A stretch of 64,000 bases of DNA from JAGNZR01 sp051648365 (GTDB taxonomy: Bacteria > Fusobacteriota > Fusobacteriia > Fusobacteriales > Fusobacteriaceae), in the NCBI GenBank assembly GCA_051648365.1, contig JBOFEZ010000062.1:1-64000 (forward strand), read 5' to 3'. Below are positions 1-7,152 of the stretch, piece after piece. The position numbers and the translations under genes are program-made. Position 1 is the first letter of the stretch. Each line of letters begins with the position of its first letter. The notes under the pieces are model-generated. The model was not told where the DNA came from and made no database searches. It worked only from the letters and a program-made list of their open reading frames with translations.

Positions 1-107
1 GCTACGGGGGTACACCTGGTCACATTTCGAACCCAGAAGTTAAGCCCGTAAACGCTGAAGGTACTTGGTGGGAAGCTGCCCGGGAGAATAGGAATTTGCC
101 AAGTTAT
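1..107 (+). rRNA. rrf: 5S ribosomal RNA, 5' end missing
   Basis: The sequence matches the conserved 5S rRNA core: the CGAACCCAGAAGTTAAGC segment of loop B/helix III, followed by the helix IV/V region ending in a TTGCCAAG 3' strand. The window begins inside the gene, so roughly the first ten or so bases, including the 5' strand of helix I, are missing. It should be the last gene of an rRNA operon lying to the left, and a strong terminator follows directly. Confidence 0.93.
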
Positions 108-110
108 ATG

Positions 111-138
111 AAAAGAGGAGCTCTGCTCCTCTTTTTTT
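111..138 (+). terminator. Rho-independent terminator of the rRNA operon
   Basis: An 11-bp perfect stem (111-121 with 125-135) has a 3-nt loop and runs into a T tract. It lies just past the 5S gene. Confidence 0.93.
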
Positions 139-177
139 CGTTAAATTGAATTTTATAAAAATCAAATAAAAAAAAAT

Positions 178-220
178 AAAATGAGCTATTCTTACAATGA
201 CTTGGAGAATAGCTCATTTT
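178..220 (-). terminator. Terminator of the minus-strand gene at 226-591
   Basis: A 15-bp perfect inverted repeat (178-192 with 206-220) has a 13-nt loop and A/T tracts on both sides. It lies just after the stop of the minus-strand gene and could work in both directions, which would insulate that gene from the rRNA operon. Confidence 0.85.
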
Positions 221-225
221 AAATT

Positions 226-591
226 TTAATGGACTAATTTTTTACCGTTAGTCTCTTTTCCTAAAGAGTTTTGGTGGCTTATTCTGTGAAGAGTTGCCTC
301 AGCATATCTCTCAATGATAGCTGGAAGATCAGAGATTATAAGGAGTCCTTTGAATACTTCATTTTCTGATATATTTTCAGAAATTGAATATCCGTCTTCT
401 TCAATCATAAAATCACTTTCAAATTCTCCATAAGTAGCTCCTATGGAAGGATCTATATCTGCTAAAAGATTAGCGATAGTTTTAGAGAAAAGTTTTTTAG
501 AATCATTAACATTTCCACTTTCGTTCAGGTGTTTTTTAAAATCAGACCAGTGCTTATTATCAATTTCAGAAAAAGATTTTTGGTAACTCAT
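226..591 (-). CDS. Hypothetical protein, 121 aa
   Basis: I do not recognise this family. The product is a soluble, acidic 121-residue protein with no signal peptide and no membrane segment. The first half is rich in Lys, Asn and Ser. The middle (about 55-85) is acidic with a GEFESDFMIEEDG stretch, and a predicted helical segment (about 84-105) ends in His and Arg. The ATG is preceded by an excellent AGGAGG at 7-nt spacing, and an 18-kb-scale operon context is absent: it has its own terminator at 178-220. Coding base use resembles the neighbours. It is probably a lineage-restricted protein, and no function can be assigned. Confidence 0.8.
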   Translation of the reverse strand: MSYQKSFSEIDNKHWSDFKKHLNESGNVNDSKKLFSKTIANLLADIDPSIGATYGEFESDFMIEEDGYSISENISENEVFKGLLIISDLPAIIERYAEATLHRISHQNSLGKETNGKKLVH

Positions 592-656
592 AAAATACCT
601 CCTAAATATTTATAACTGCATATAATATATTAGGAGAGAAAAAATAAAATCCTTTT

Positions 657-1160
657 TTAAATATTTCTAATATTTTTAAAGAGCTCTACAGAATAAAGAG
701 TTTTTAAATCACTTGTCATTTGAAAAATATCTTCGAGACCTACCCAGTGACATTCTAAATCTTCTGAAGGGTCCAGCATCAAGTCTAAAGGTATTATAGA
801 GTCATTATGAAGCTTTAATATATAAATGTAAACTCCTTCAGTAGTATAACCAGGAGATACCATGAGAGGTCTCTCAGAGCTGTATATGACGTTGTAGTCC
901 TTAGGGAGATATCCTGTTTCCTCTCTTACCTCTCTATATAAAGTAGAAAGTTCTGTCTCTCCATTTTCAATAATTCCTGCTGGAATCTCTAAAAAATTAC
1001 TTGATACACCCGGACGGTATTGTTTGACAAAAACCCCTTTATCTCCTTTAGAGTTGACTAGAAGTGCAGCAATAGCACAAGGTTTATCAAAATATTCAAG
1101 ATTAGCTTCTTTTGTAGGATGTTTTTCTATTTTAATTTTCAAGAATTTGAGTCTATCCAT
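657..1160 (-). CDS. NUDIX hydrolase, ADP-ribose pyrophosphatase type
   Basis: NUDIX enzymes hydrolyse nucleoside diphosphates linked to another moiety. The full Nudix box is visible: G62, E68, then R76-E77-V78-R79-E80-E81-T82-G83-Y84, which supplies the Mg-binding glutamates. The preceding segment (about 42-61: VKQYRPGV, then FLEIPAGI) is typical of the ADP-ribose pyrophosphatase (NudF/YqkG) group. At 167 aa it is slightly shorter than usual for that group (about 180-210). It overlaps the upstream membrane-protein gene by 8 nt, so the two are probably translationally coupled and co-transcribed. Exact substrate is inference: ADP-ribose is the likely one, and other sugar nucleotides are possible. 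Confidence 0.9.
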   Translation of the reverse strand: MDRLKFLKIKIEKHPTKEANLEYFDKPCAIAALLVNSKGDKGVFVKQYRPGVSSNFLEIPAGIIENGETELSTLYREVREETGYLPKDYNVIYSSERPLMVSPGYTTEGVYIYILKLHNDSIIPLDLMLDPSEDLECHWVGLEDIFQMTSDLKTLYSVELFKNIRNI

Positions 1161-2496
1161 TTTTTTCTTCCTCGCTTTTCAAATGAGTTTTAAATTTTGT
1201 CATAGAATTATAAAGTTCTTTTTTTCTTTTTAGATAATTTATCTTTTTATTTTCCTTATTAGCTTTAATAGTATTCATAATAGGAAGAAGAAATCCAGCC
1301 ACAATTCCTGCTGAAAAACCGTTGTTATAGAGATTAAGACCACCATGTATAACTCCTATACTTTGGACAACAGAAAGATGAAGCCATCCTGCTATGATAC
1401 CCCACCACACCCCATAAACACCAGCAATAGGAGCCATGGAAGTTCCGAAGAGCCCTGAAAGGCAAACTATGAAATAGTCTTTAGTAGTTCCTAGACTTGC
1501 TAAAAAAACTCCAATAAGAATAGGCACAGTATTTTTAAAATGTTTTCCATAGGCTGAAAATCCTACTAAGGTAAGTACTCCTGCCAAGAGAGGACCATTT
1601 AGCTTTTCTCCAAGTAGAGTTACAAACAAGAGACCGACGAATCCCATAAGCCCCATATTCATAAAAGTAGGGGCATATCCATATTTTTCAACAAAATCAG
1701 ACTTCAAACCGCTGTCATTATGAATTTCACGCAGTCCTTTGAAACTCATGTTATTTTTATAAAATCCTACAATAAAAAGCATTGCAAAAGCTGTAATAGC
1801 TATAATTTTTAGTTCTGTGTCATGGATTTCAGAAATGAGTCTTCTAGGAGTAATTTGAAATTTATAAGCTTTCATAATAGCACTTATAACAGCTCCGATA
1901 ATTCCACCTGTAAATCCTAAATTGTAAAGATTAAATCCTTCGTGGAATCCGGCCATTTTTTTAGCAATAGGTGTAACTAGAAAACCGATTATAATTCCTA
2001 GAGTTATGCCACTCAAGTAAGAACTCTGTCCTGCATCTACTTTGAAAGCAACCTCACTTATAAAGGGAGCCAAAGCACTTGTAAAAGAGATAGTTATATA
2101 TATATCACTGAAGTCTATATGCTCATATTTTGTGTAGAGTATTCCTCCTAGATAGATAGGAAGAATATTTAAAATATTTTTTCCGAAAAATGAAAATCCA
2201 AAAACTGTAAAGAAAGATGCAAGAGCAACTCCTTTTATAGGAATACCTAAAATTTTCATCATTGTAAAATTGAAAATAAAAATAAGAGCAGCGTTTAGAA
2301 AAGTTCCTCCCAGTCCTCCAATTACAAGAAAATCTGTAATAAGTACAGCCTGAGATGTAATAATTTTTACAAAACCTTCAAATATATTCTCCTTATCAAT
2401 AAAAATAATAGTAAAAAACATGATAAAAAAAAGTGTAAGCAAACTTAGCCATAGAACTTTTACTTTTCTATCATGATCAAGGATATTTTTATCCAT
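1153..2496 (-). CDS. DUF1576-type polytopic membrane protein with internal duplication
   Basis: This 447-aa protein has about ten to twelve hydrophobic segments, one Lys/Arg-rich cytoplasmic tail and no signal peptide. I recognise it as resembling DUF1576-family proteins, whose function is not known to me. The two halves repeat each other. A GFSFFGK...ILPIYLGG element in the first half matches GFSAYGK...VPILIGV in the second, and a GFNLYNLGFTGGI element (about residues 188-200) matches GGLNLYNNGFSAGI (about 392-405). Such an inverted or tandem duplication is typical of secondary transporters and channels, so a transport role is a reasonable inference, substrate unknown. A good AGGGGAGGAA ribosome site precedes the ATG. 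It is the first gene of a two-gene unit with the NUDIX hydrolase. Confidence 0.8.
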   Translation of the reverse strand: MDKNILDHDRKVKVLWLSLLTLFFIMFFTIIFIDKENIFEGFVKIITSQAVLITDFLVIGGLGGTFLNAALIFIFNFTMMKILGIPIKGVALASFFTVFGFSFFGKNILNILPIYLGGILYTKYEHIDFSDIYITISFTSALAPFISEVAFKVDAGQSSYLSGITLGIIIGFLVTPIAKKMAGFHEGFNLYNLGFTGGIIGAVISAIMKAYKFQITPRRLISEIHDTELKIIAITAFAMLFIVGFYKNNMSFKGLREIHNDSGLKSDFVEKYGYAPTFMNMGLMGFVGLLFVTLLGEKLNGPLLAGVLTLVGFSAYGKHFKNTVPILIGVFLASLGTTKDYFIVCLSGLFGTSMAPIAGVYGVWWGIIAGWLHLSVVQSIGVIHGGLNLYNNGFSAGIVAGFLLPIMNTIKANKENKKINYLKRKKELYNSMTKFKTHLKSEEEKNG

Positions 2497-2575
2497 TGTT
2501 CCTCCCCTGTTTTAATCATTATAGTTGTAATTAAAGTATACCATAATTAAGAAACTGTTACCACCCGAATGAGGC

Positions 2576-2604
2576 TTGTCCACTGAGAAATTTAGGTGTA
2601 TAAT
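2576..2604 (+). promoter_or_regulatory. Promoter of the GIY-YIG gene
   Basis: The -35 is TTGTCC (2576-2581) and the -10 is a perfect TATAAT (2599-2604), with a 17-bp spacer. Its position rules out translation starting at 2576. Confidence 0.8.
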
Positions 2605-2629
2605 CATAAAAGGAAAAAGGGGGGTAGTG

Positions 2630-2911
2630 ATGGAGCAAAAAAAATGGTATTTATATATTATAAGATGTGAAGATAACTCTCTTTATACAGGAATAACTAC
2701 CGATATAGAGAGAAGATTTCAACAACATTTTTTAAAGAAAGGAGCAAAATATACAAAGAGCCATAAAGTTAAAAAAATAGAAATTGTTATGGAATTTAAA
2801 AATAGGAGTGAGGCATCAAAAAAAGAGTATTTCATAAAAAACCTTGGCAAAACTAGGAAAGAAGAGCTTATAAGAGATGGAGTAACGGAAATAAAAGGAA
2901 TCTTAGAATGA
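2630..2911 (+). CDS. GIY-YIG domain protein, YhbQ/UPF0213-like
   Basis: This is a small single-domain GIY-YIG nuclease-fold protein of about 93 aa. The conserved core is visible: a YLYIIRC strand, then LYTGIT and the catalytic-type Arg in ERRFQQH, followed by GAKYT and an EASKKEY helix containing the conserved Glu. This is the YhbQ/UPF0213 arrangement. Start choice: ATG at 2630 has a strong AGGGGGG-type Shine-Dalgarno, while the longer reading from 2576 begins on the -35 box. It has its own promoter (2576-2604) and stands alone before the tRNA array. The family is linked to DNA processing, but the role of stand-alone copies is poorly defined. Confidence 0.9.
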   Translation: MEQKKWYLYIIRCEDNSLYTGITTDIERRFQQHFLKKGAKYTKSHKVKKIEIVMEFKNRSEASKKEYFIKNLGKTRKEELIRDGVTEIKGILE

Positions 2912-2947
2912 AAAAAAATTTTTTTTAATAAAAATTTAAAAAAAGTG

Positions 2948-2976
2948 TTGACGTTTTTTATAAGATGTGGTATTAT
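2948..2976 (+). promoter_or_regulatory. Strong promoter of the tRNA array
   Basis: The -35 is TTGACG (2948-2953) and the -10 is TATTAT (2971-2976) with a 17-bp spacer and an extended TGG. It precedes eleven tRNA genes that share one terminator at 4039-4064. Confidence 0.85.
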
Positions 2977-3036
2977 AATAAATGTCCGTGAGGGACAGCA
3001 AGTTGAAAGCAAAAGCATAAAGCTTTTACCAAGTAT

Positions 3037-3124
3037 GCCTGGATGGCGGAATAGGTAGACGCACAGGACTTAAAATCCTGAGGTATCTGATACCGTGCCG
3101 GTTCGATTCCGGCTCCAGGCACCA
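3037..3124 (+). tRNA. tRNA-Leu (anticodon TAA)
   Basis: This is a class II tRNA with a long variable arm, a complete 7-bp acceptor stem and an encoded CCA. The anticodon loop reads CTTAAAA, so it decodes UUA. Confidence 0.95.
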
Positions 3125-3143
3125 TTTTTCAAATTTAGAGTGA

Positions 3144-3219
3144 CGCGGGATAGAGCAGTTGGCAGCTCGTCGGGCTCATAACCCGAAGGCCGTAGGTTCG
3201 AGTCCTACTCCCGCCACCA
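3144..3219 (+). tRNA. Initiator tRNA-fMet (anticodon CAT)
   Basis: The first base C1 faces C72, so the 1-72 pair is absent as required for formylation. Three consecutive G-C pairs flank the CTCATAA anticodon loop. Both are initiator hallmarks. CCA is encoded. The C-C mismatch differs from the usual C-A. Confidence 0.93.
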
Positions 3220-3241
3220 AAACAATTTAATAACCATGTAT

Positions 3242-3317
<76 letters not shown>

Positions 3318-3320
3318 TAT

Positions 3321-3396
3321 GCGTCATTAGCTCAGCTGGTAGAGCACACGACTTTTAATCGTGTTGCCACAGGTTCAAGTCCTGTATGACGCACCA
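3321..3396 (+). tRNA. tRNA-Lys (anticodon TTT)
   Basis: It has a complete cloverleaf with encoded CCA and anticodon loop CTTTTAA. It lies only 3 nt after the Gly gene. Confidence 0.95.
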
Positions 3397-3401
3397 TTTA
3401 T

Positions 3402-3478
<77 letters not shown>

Positions 3479-3487
3479 TTAACCATC

Positions 3488-3564
3488 GGATCCATAGCTC
3501 AGTTGGTTAGAGCACTCGGCTCATAACCGAGTGGTGGTTGGTTCGATTCCAACTGGATCCACCA
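3488..3564 (+). tRNA. tRNA with CAT anticodon (elongator Met, or Ile2)
   Basis: It has a full 7-bp acceptor stem (GGATCCA with TGGATCC), so it is not an initiator. The anticodon loop is CTCATAA and CCA is encoded. Sequence alone does not settle whether C34 becomes lysidine (tRNA-Ile2) or stays C (elongator Met). Confidence 0.9.
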
Positions 3565-3573
3565 TTTTCACTT

Positions 3574-3648
3574 GCCCCGTTCGTTCAGTGGTAAGGACAA
3601 CAGATTTTCACTCTGTAGACAGGGGTTCAATTCCCCTACGGGGTACCA
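3574..3648 (+). tRNA. tRNA-Glu (anticodon TTC)
   Basis: It has a GCCCCGT acceptor strand, anticodon loop TTTTCAC and encoded CCA. Confidence 0.95.
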
Positions 3649-3682
3649 CTAAATTTAATAAAAATTGATAAGCATTTAGTAT

Positions 3683-3766
3683 GGAGAGTTATCCTAATTG
3701 GTAAGGAATCGGTCTTGAAAACCGACGCGGCAACGCTTCAGAGTTCGAGTCTCTGGCTCTCCGCCA
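3683..3766 (+). tRNA. tRNA-Ser (anticodon TGA)
   Basis: This is a class II tRNA with an extended variable arm, G73 discriminator and encoded CCA. The anticodon loop CTTGAAA decodes UCA. Confidence 0.94.
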
Positions 3767-3774
3767 TAATAAAT

Positions 3775-3850
3775 GCCCAGATAGCTCAGTCGGTAGAGCA
3801 GGAGACTGAAAATCTCCGTGTCCGTGGTTCGATTCCGCGTCTGGGCACCA
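3775..3850 (+). tRNA. tRNA-Phe (anticodon GAA)
   Basis: It has a complete cloverleaf, acceptor GCCCAGA paired with TCTGGGC, anticodon loop CTGAAAA and encoded CCA. Confidence 0.95.
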
Positions 3851-3864
3851 TCAATTTTTAATCT

Positions 3865-3940
3865 GGTCGCATAGCTCAGTTGGGAGAGCACCTGCCTTAC
3901 AAGCAGGGGGTCACAGGTTCAAGTCCTGTTGTGACCACCA
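3865..3940 (+). tRNA. tRNA-Val (anticodon TAC)
   Basis: It has a complete cloverleaf with anticodon loop CTTACAA and encoded CCA. Confidence 0.95.
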
Positions 3941-3949
3941 TTACATTTT

Positions 3950-4026
3950 GGGGGTGTAGCTCAGTTGGTTAGAGCGCATGCCTGTCACGCATGAGGTCGC
4001 GAGTTCGAGCCTCGTCACTCCCGCCA
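3950..4026 (+). tRNA. tRNA-Asp (anticodon GTC)
   Basis: It has acceptor GGGGGTG paired with CACTCCC, anticodon loop CTGTCAC, G73 and encoded CCA. It is the last tRNA of the array. Confidence 0.95.
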
Positions 4027-4038
4027 TTATGAAATTTT

Positions 4039-4064
4039 AAGATCTCTTTTGAGGTCTTTTTTTT
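4039..4064 (+). terminator. Terminator of the tRNA array
   Basis: An 8-bp stem with one T-G pair (4039-4046 with 4051-4058) has a TTTT loop and is followed by a run of T. Confidence 0.85.
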
Positions 4065-4091
4065 GTTATTAAGGTTTAAATGTGTTATAAT
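4063..4091 (+). promoter_or_regulatory. Promoter of sppA
   Basis: The -35 is TTGTTA (4063-4068) and the -10 is a perfect TATAAT (4086-4091), with a 17-bp spacer and an extended TGT. The -35 starts inside the T tract of the preceding terminator. Confidence 0.75.
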
Positions 4092-4116
4092 ATCAGAAAA
4101 ATTTTTAGGGGGATTT

Positions 4117-5898
4117 ATGATTAAAGGAATGATTTGGATTTTTAAAAGTATCAAAAATATAATACTCTTTTTTATAAAACAAATTTTTATTTTTTCTTTT
4201 AGACTAATTCTTTTATTTATGTTTTTTTTCTCTATTATTATTTTTGTCCAAAAATATAATACAGAGGAAAAAACTAGGCACAGAGCAGGAGAATATTCAT
4301 ATATAGAATTTGATATGGGAAAAAAATTCTCTGAAAATGGAGAAAATTTTATGGATGCAGTTATGGGAGAAAATAGAGATTATCTTGAGTTTTTAAAAAA
4401 ACTAAGAGAGATAGAAAATGACGATAAAATAAAAGGACTTATATTTAAGTTGGATAATTTCGCTCTTAATTCTGTTCAAAGTGAAGAAATTGGAAAAATT
4501 CTTAAAAGTATATCAGATAAGAAGGAAATATATTCATATTCTACGGGATTCAATAGAGGTAATTACCTTTTTGCCAGTTATACAGACAAAATAGTTATGC
4601 CGCCTACAAATTCAGCAACATCTATCTTGACACCATACTCGGCAGAAATTCCATATTATAAAGGCTTAGCGGATAAAGTTGGCATAAATTTTTCTGTTGT
4701 AAATACAGGAAGTTATAAATCTATGGGAGAAAATTTGACAAGTGATAAGATGAGTCAATACACCAGAGAAAATAATAGTATGATATTAGATGATAGTTAT
4801 AATAATTTTCTCATAACAGTTTCTGAAAATCGTAAAATCGAAAAAAATATTTTACAGAAAAAAATGGAAGTGGGGGATTATGTACTTGCAAACCCGCAAA
4901 TTTTAAAAAAAGAAAACCTCATAGACGAGGAGAGTTTTTATCATAATTTTAGAAAAAAATTAGGAGAGGAAGCTGTTATTACTTTGGAAGAATATCAAAG
5001 AAATAAAGATGAACAGAGCATAGTTTCCGATAAAATAGGAGTTGTTTTTCTCAGTGGTGAAATAAGAGAAAATTCCCCAGAAAGAGGAGAAGGAGGAATA
5101 TCTCCAGAATTGGCAGAAAATCTTTTGAAAAAGGCTATGGAGGATGATGAAGTTAAGGGAATAATATTGAGAATAGATTCACCAGGCGGATCAGCTCTCG
5201 CTTCTGAGATAATACATAACATGATATCATCTTATGAAAAAAAGAAGCCTATATATGTTTCTATGGGAAGAGTTGCAGCATCAGGAGGTTATTATATAGC
5301 AACAGCAGGGGATAAAATATATCTTAATAAAAATACACTTACGGGTTCTATTGGTGTAGTGTCTATAATCCCTAACTTTAAAAAACTTACAGAAAAAATG
5401 GGAATAAAAATAGAGACAATAGAAAAAGGTAAAAATGCTAATATATACTCATTTTTTGAACCCATGGATAATATGCGAATAGAGACAATATTGAAAAGTA
5501 GTCAAAAGGTTTATCTAGAATTTAAAAGTAGAGTTTCCGAAGCTAGAAATTTGACTTTGGAAGAAGTAGAAGAGGTAGGTGCAGGAAGAGTTTGGTTGGG
5601 AGAGAAAGCAATAGAAAAAAATCTGGCAGACGGAATTGCTAGTTTAGAAGAAGTGGGGAAAATATTAGGATCAGATTTAGAAATGGAAAACTATCAGCTT
5701 GTAAAAATAAATCACGGAGATATAAAAGGAGAGCTATTAGGTTTTCTAAAGAGAATCAGAAATTTTTCTCTATTTAAAAATAGTTTTGAAGAGATAAAAA
5801 ACATGAATTTTCTTGAGCTGAATCAAAGAATTAAAAATGAAGTTCAAGAAAGTAAGTTATTGTATAAACCTCTTTATTATTACCCTGAAAAAATTTAA
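4117..5898 (+). CDS. sppA: Signal peptide peptidase SppA, long (67K) type
   Basis: SppA is a membrane-bound S49 serine protease that degrades cleaved signal peptides. The 593-aa length matches the double-domain, E. coli-type enzyme. An N-terminal hydrophobic segment (about 20-48) anchors it. The catalytic Lys is K201 in the GSYKS element of the N-terminal domain. The nucleophile is S389 in the AASGGYY element of the C-terminal domain. The ATG at 4117 has an AGGGGG ribosome site; the upstream in-frame ATG at 4063 lies on the promoter -35 and is rejected. It is monocistronic with its own promoter. An 8-bp inverted repeat at 5920-5948 after the gene has only a poor T tract. Confidence 0.95.
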   Translation: MIKGMIWIFKSIKNIILFFIKQIFIFSFRLILLFMFFFSIIIFVQKYNTEEKTRHRAGEYSYIEFDMGKKFSENGENFMDAVMGENRDYLEFLKKLREIENDDKIKGLIFKLDNFALNSVQSEEIGKILKSISDKKEIYSYSTGFNRGNYLFASYTDKIVMPPTNSATSILTPYSAEIPYYKGLADKVGINFSVVNTGSYKSMGENLTSDKMSQYTRENNSMILDDSYNNFLITVSENRKIEKNILQKKMEVGDYVLANPQILKKENLIDEESFYHNFRKKLGEEAVITLEEYQRNKDEQSIVSDKIGVVFLSGEIRENSPERGEGGISPELAENLLKKAMEDDEVKGIILRIDSPGGSALASEIIHNMISSYEKKKPIYVSMGRVAASGGYYIATAGDKIYLNKNTLTGSIGVVSIIPNFKKLTEKMGIKIETIEKGKNANIYSFFEPMDNMRIETILKSSQKVYLEFKSRVSEARNLTLEEVEEVGAGRVWLGEKAIEKNLADGIASLEEVGKILGSDLEMENYQLVKINHGDIKGELLGFLKRIRNFSLFKNSFEEIKNMNFLELNQRIKNEVQESKLLYKPLYYYPEKI

Positions 5899-5933
5899 AA
5901 GTAAGGAAAAAATCTTAAAAAACAATGAAAATA

Positions 5934-5962
5934 TTGAAACCATTGTTTAATTATGATATAAT
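5934..5962 (+). promoter_or_regulatory. Promoter of ebfC
   Basis: TTGAAA (5934-5939), a 17-bp spacer and a perfect TATAAT (5957-5962). The -35 sits between the 8-bp arms AAACAATG (5920-5927) and CATTGTTT (5941-5948), which may be an operator or a weak sppA terminator. Confidence 0.75.
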
Positions 5963-5997
5963 TCTTTTACTCAATAAACAATTTAGGAGGAATTCAA

Positions 5998-6348
5998 GTG
6001 GTAAGAAAATTAAAAACTGGAAAAACCGTAGCACCAAATCAAAATGATATATTAAGACAAGCACAAGTTATGCAACAAGAGATGCTTGCTATCCAAGAAT
6101 CGTTAAAAGGAAAAGAATTAGAAGCTTCAGTTGGTGGAGGAGCAGTAGTTGCTAGAGTAAACGGACAGAAAGAACTTCTATCTGTAAAAATTTCAGAAGA
6201 GATAATTAAAGAAGCTCAAGAGGACAAAGAAATGTTAGAGGATCTTATTCTTTCAGCAGTATCAGAAGCTATGAGACAGGCTGAAGAGTTATCTGAGAAT
6301 GAGATGGCTAAAGTAACTGGTGGAATCAACATACCAGGATTATTCTAA
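5998..6348 (+). CDS. ebfC: Nucleoid-associated protein YbaB/EbfC
   Basis: YbaB/EbfC proteins are small homodimeric DNA-binding proteins that coat the nucleoid. The family pattern is clear: an N-terminal helix with Q/M/A residues (about 18-40), the GGGAVVARVNGQKELLSVKI beta-sheet core (about 47-66), and a C-terminal helix with a GGINIPGLF tail typical of the family. The 116-aa length is normal. It starts at a GTG with an ideal AGGAGG site. The gene is alone; it is not next to dnaX or recR as in many bacteria. Confidence 0.94.
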   Translation: MVRKLKTGKTVAPNQNDILRQAQVMQQEMLAIQESLKGKELEASVGGGAVVARVNGQKELLSVKISEEIIKEAQEDKEMLEDLILSAVSEAMRQAEELSENEMAKVTGGINIPGLF

Positions 6349-6356
6349 TAAAAGTC

Positions 6357-6400
6357 TAAAAAGCAACTGTGAGAATATTTCTCACCAGTTGCTTTTTTTT
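6357..6400 (+). terminator. Terminator of ebfC
   Basis: A long stem (AAAAAGCAACTG with CAGTTGCTTTTT and an inner TGAGAA/TTCTCA) carries a short bulge and is followed by a T tract. Confidence 0.88.
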
Positions 6401-6456
6401 CATTACTAATTATGATATAATTAACAGTAGCAACTCTTTTTGTAAGGAGATAAAAA

Positions 6457-7098
6457 ATGAACAGAAAATATCGAAGATATGGAGAACTTCTTTATCGTAT
6501 TATAAAATTTATAGAAAAAACTATGACAATAACTCAGATATTTCCAGAAAATTTTAACAAGGATGAAAATTTTGTTTTAGCTTTTTGGCACAATAAACTG
6601 GTTATGACGTTACTGGGAACGGGATTTATTAAAAAAAAAGTAGGACTTGCCAGCCCTACTAAGGATGGAGAGCTCATATCAGTTCCTTTGGAGCGGTACG
6701 GAGCAGAGATGATAAGAGGGTCTTCAGATAAAGAGTCGGTAAAAAGTCTTCTCAGACTTATAAAAAAAGTAAAAGAGGGATATACAATTGGAACTCCGGT
6801 AGATGGACCTAAAGGACCTATCTATGAAGTTAAACCGGGAATGTTGTATATAGCCCAAAAATCTGGAAAATGTTTGGTGCCTATGGGTGTAGCTTATGAA
6901 AAGGCCTGGGTGTTTAAAAAATCATGGGATAAATTTCAGTTGCCTAAACCTTTCTCGAAAGCTGTAGTAGTTTTCGGAGAACCTTACATAATTTCTTTAG
7001 ATGCTGATCTTCAGTTGGAGGCATTGGTTCTTAAAGATAAAATTAATGAAATGGATAAGAAAGCTAAAATAGAGCTTGAAAAAATCTTGAGAAAATGA
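6457..7098 (+). CDS. DUF374 lysophospholipid acyltransferase-family protein (LpxJ-like candidate)
   Basis: This 213-aa protein belongs to the DUF374 branch of the LPLAT acyltransferase superfamily. Visible signatures are FWHNKLVM (about 43-50), SPTKDGELIS, and the PVDGPKGP block (about 113-120) that follows a YTIGTP strand. DUF374 includes LpxJ of Campylobacter, which adds a secondary acyl chain to lipid A. No LpxL/LpxM-type gene occurs in the window, and lipid A genes are abundant, so a late lipid A acylation role is a fair inference but not proven. A AAGGAG site precedes the ATG. A TATAAT at 6416-6421 lacks a good -35. metG follows 54 nt downstream. Confidence 0.88.
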   Translation: MNRKYRRYGELLYRIIKFIEKTMTITQIFPENFNKDENFVLAFWHNKLVMTLLGTGFIKKKVGLASPTKDGELISVPLERYGAEMIRGSSDKESVKSLLRLIKKVKEGYTIGTPVDGPKGPIYEVKPGMLYIAQKSGKCLVPMGVAYEKAWVFKKSWDKFQLPKPFSKAVVVFGEPYIISLDADLQLEALVLKDKINEMDKKAKIELEKILRK

Positions 7099-7152
7099 GA
7101 AAATAAGAGAATTTAAATAATAAATAACATAAGGATAGAGGGAGTGAGAGAA

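Noticed and set aside
2576..2629. Longer N-terminus for the GIY-YIG protein
   Set aside because: The start falls on the promoter's -35 box and the extra residues resemble no family member.
4063..4116. Longer N-terminus for SppA
   Set aside because: This ATG overlaps the sppA -35 box and lies upstream of the transcription start, so it cannot be translated from this promoter.
3694..4154. Minus-strand open frames across the tRNA array
   Set aside because: They are antisense to tRNA genes and encode the familiar low-complexity translations of tRNA sequence.
6369..6557. A 62-aa frame before the DUF374 gene
   Set aside because: It starts in the ebfC terminator and overlaps the real gene in another frame, without a ribosome site.
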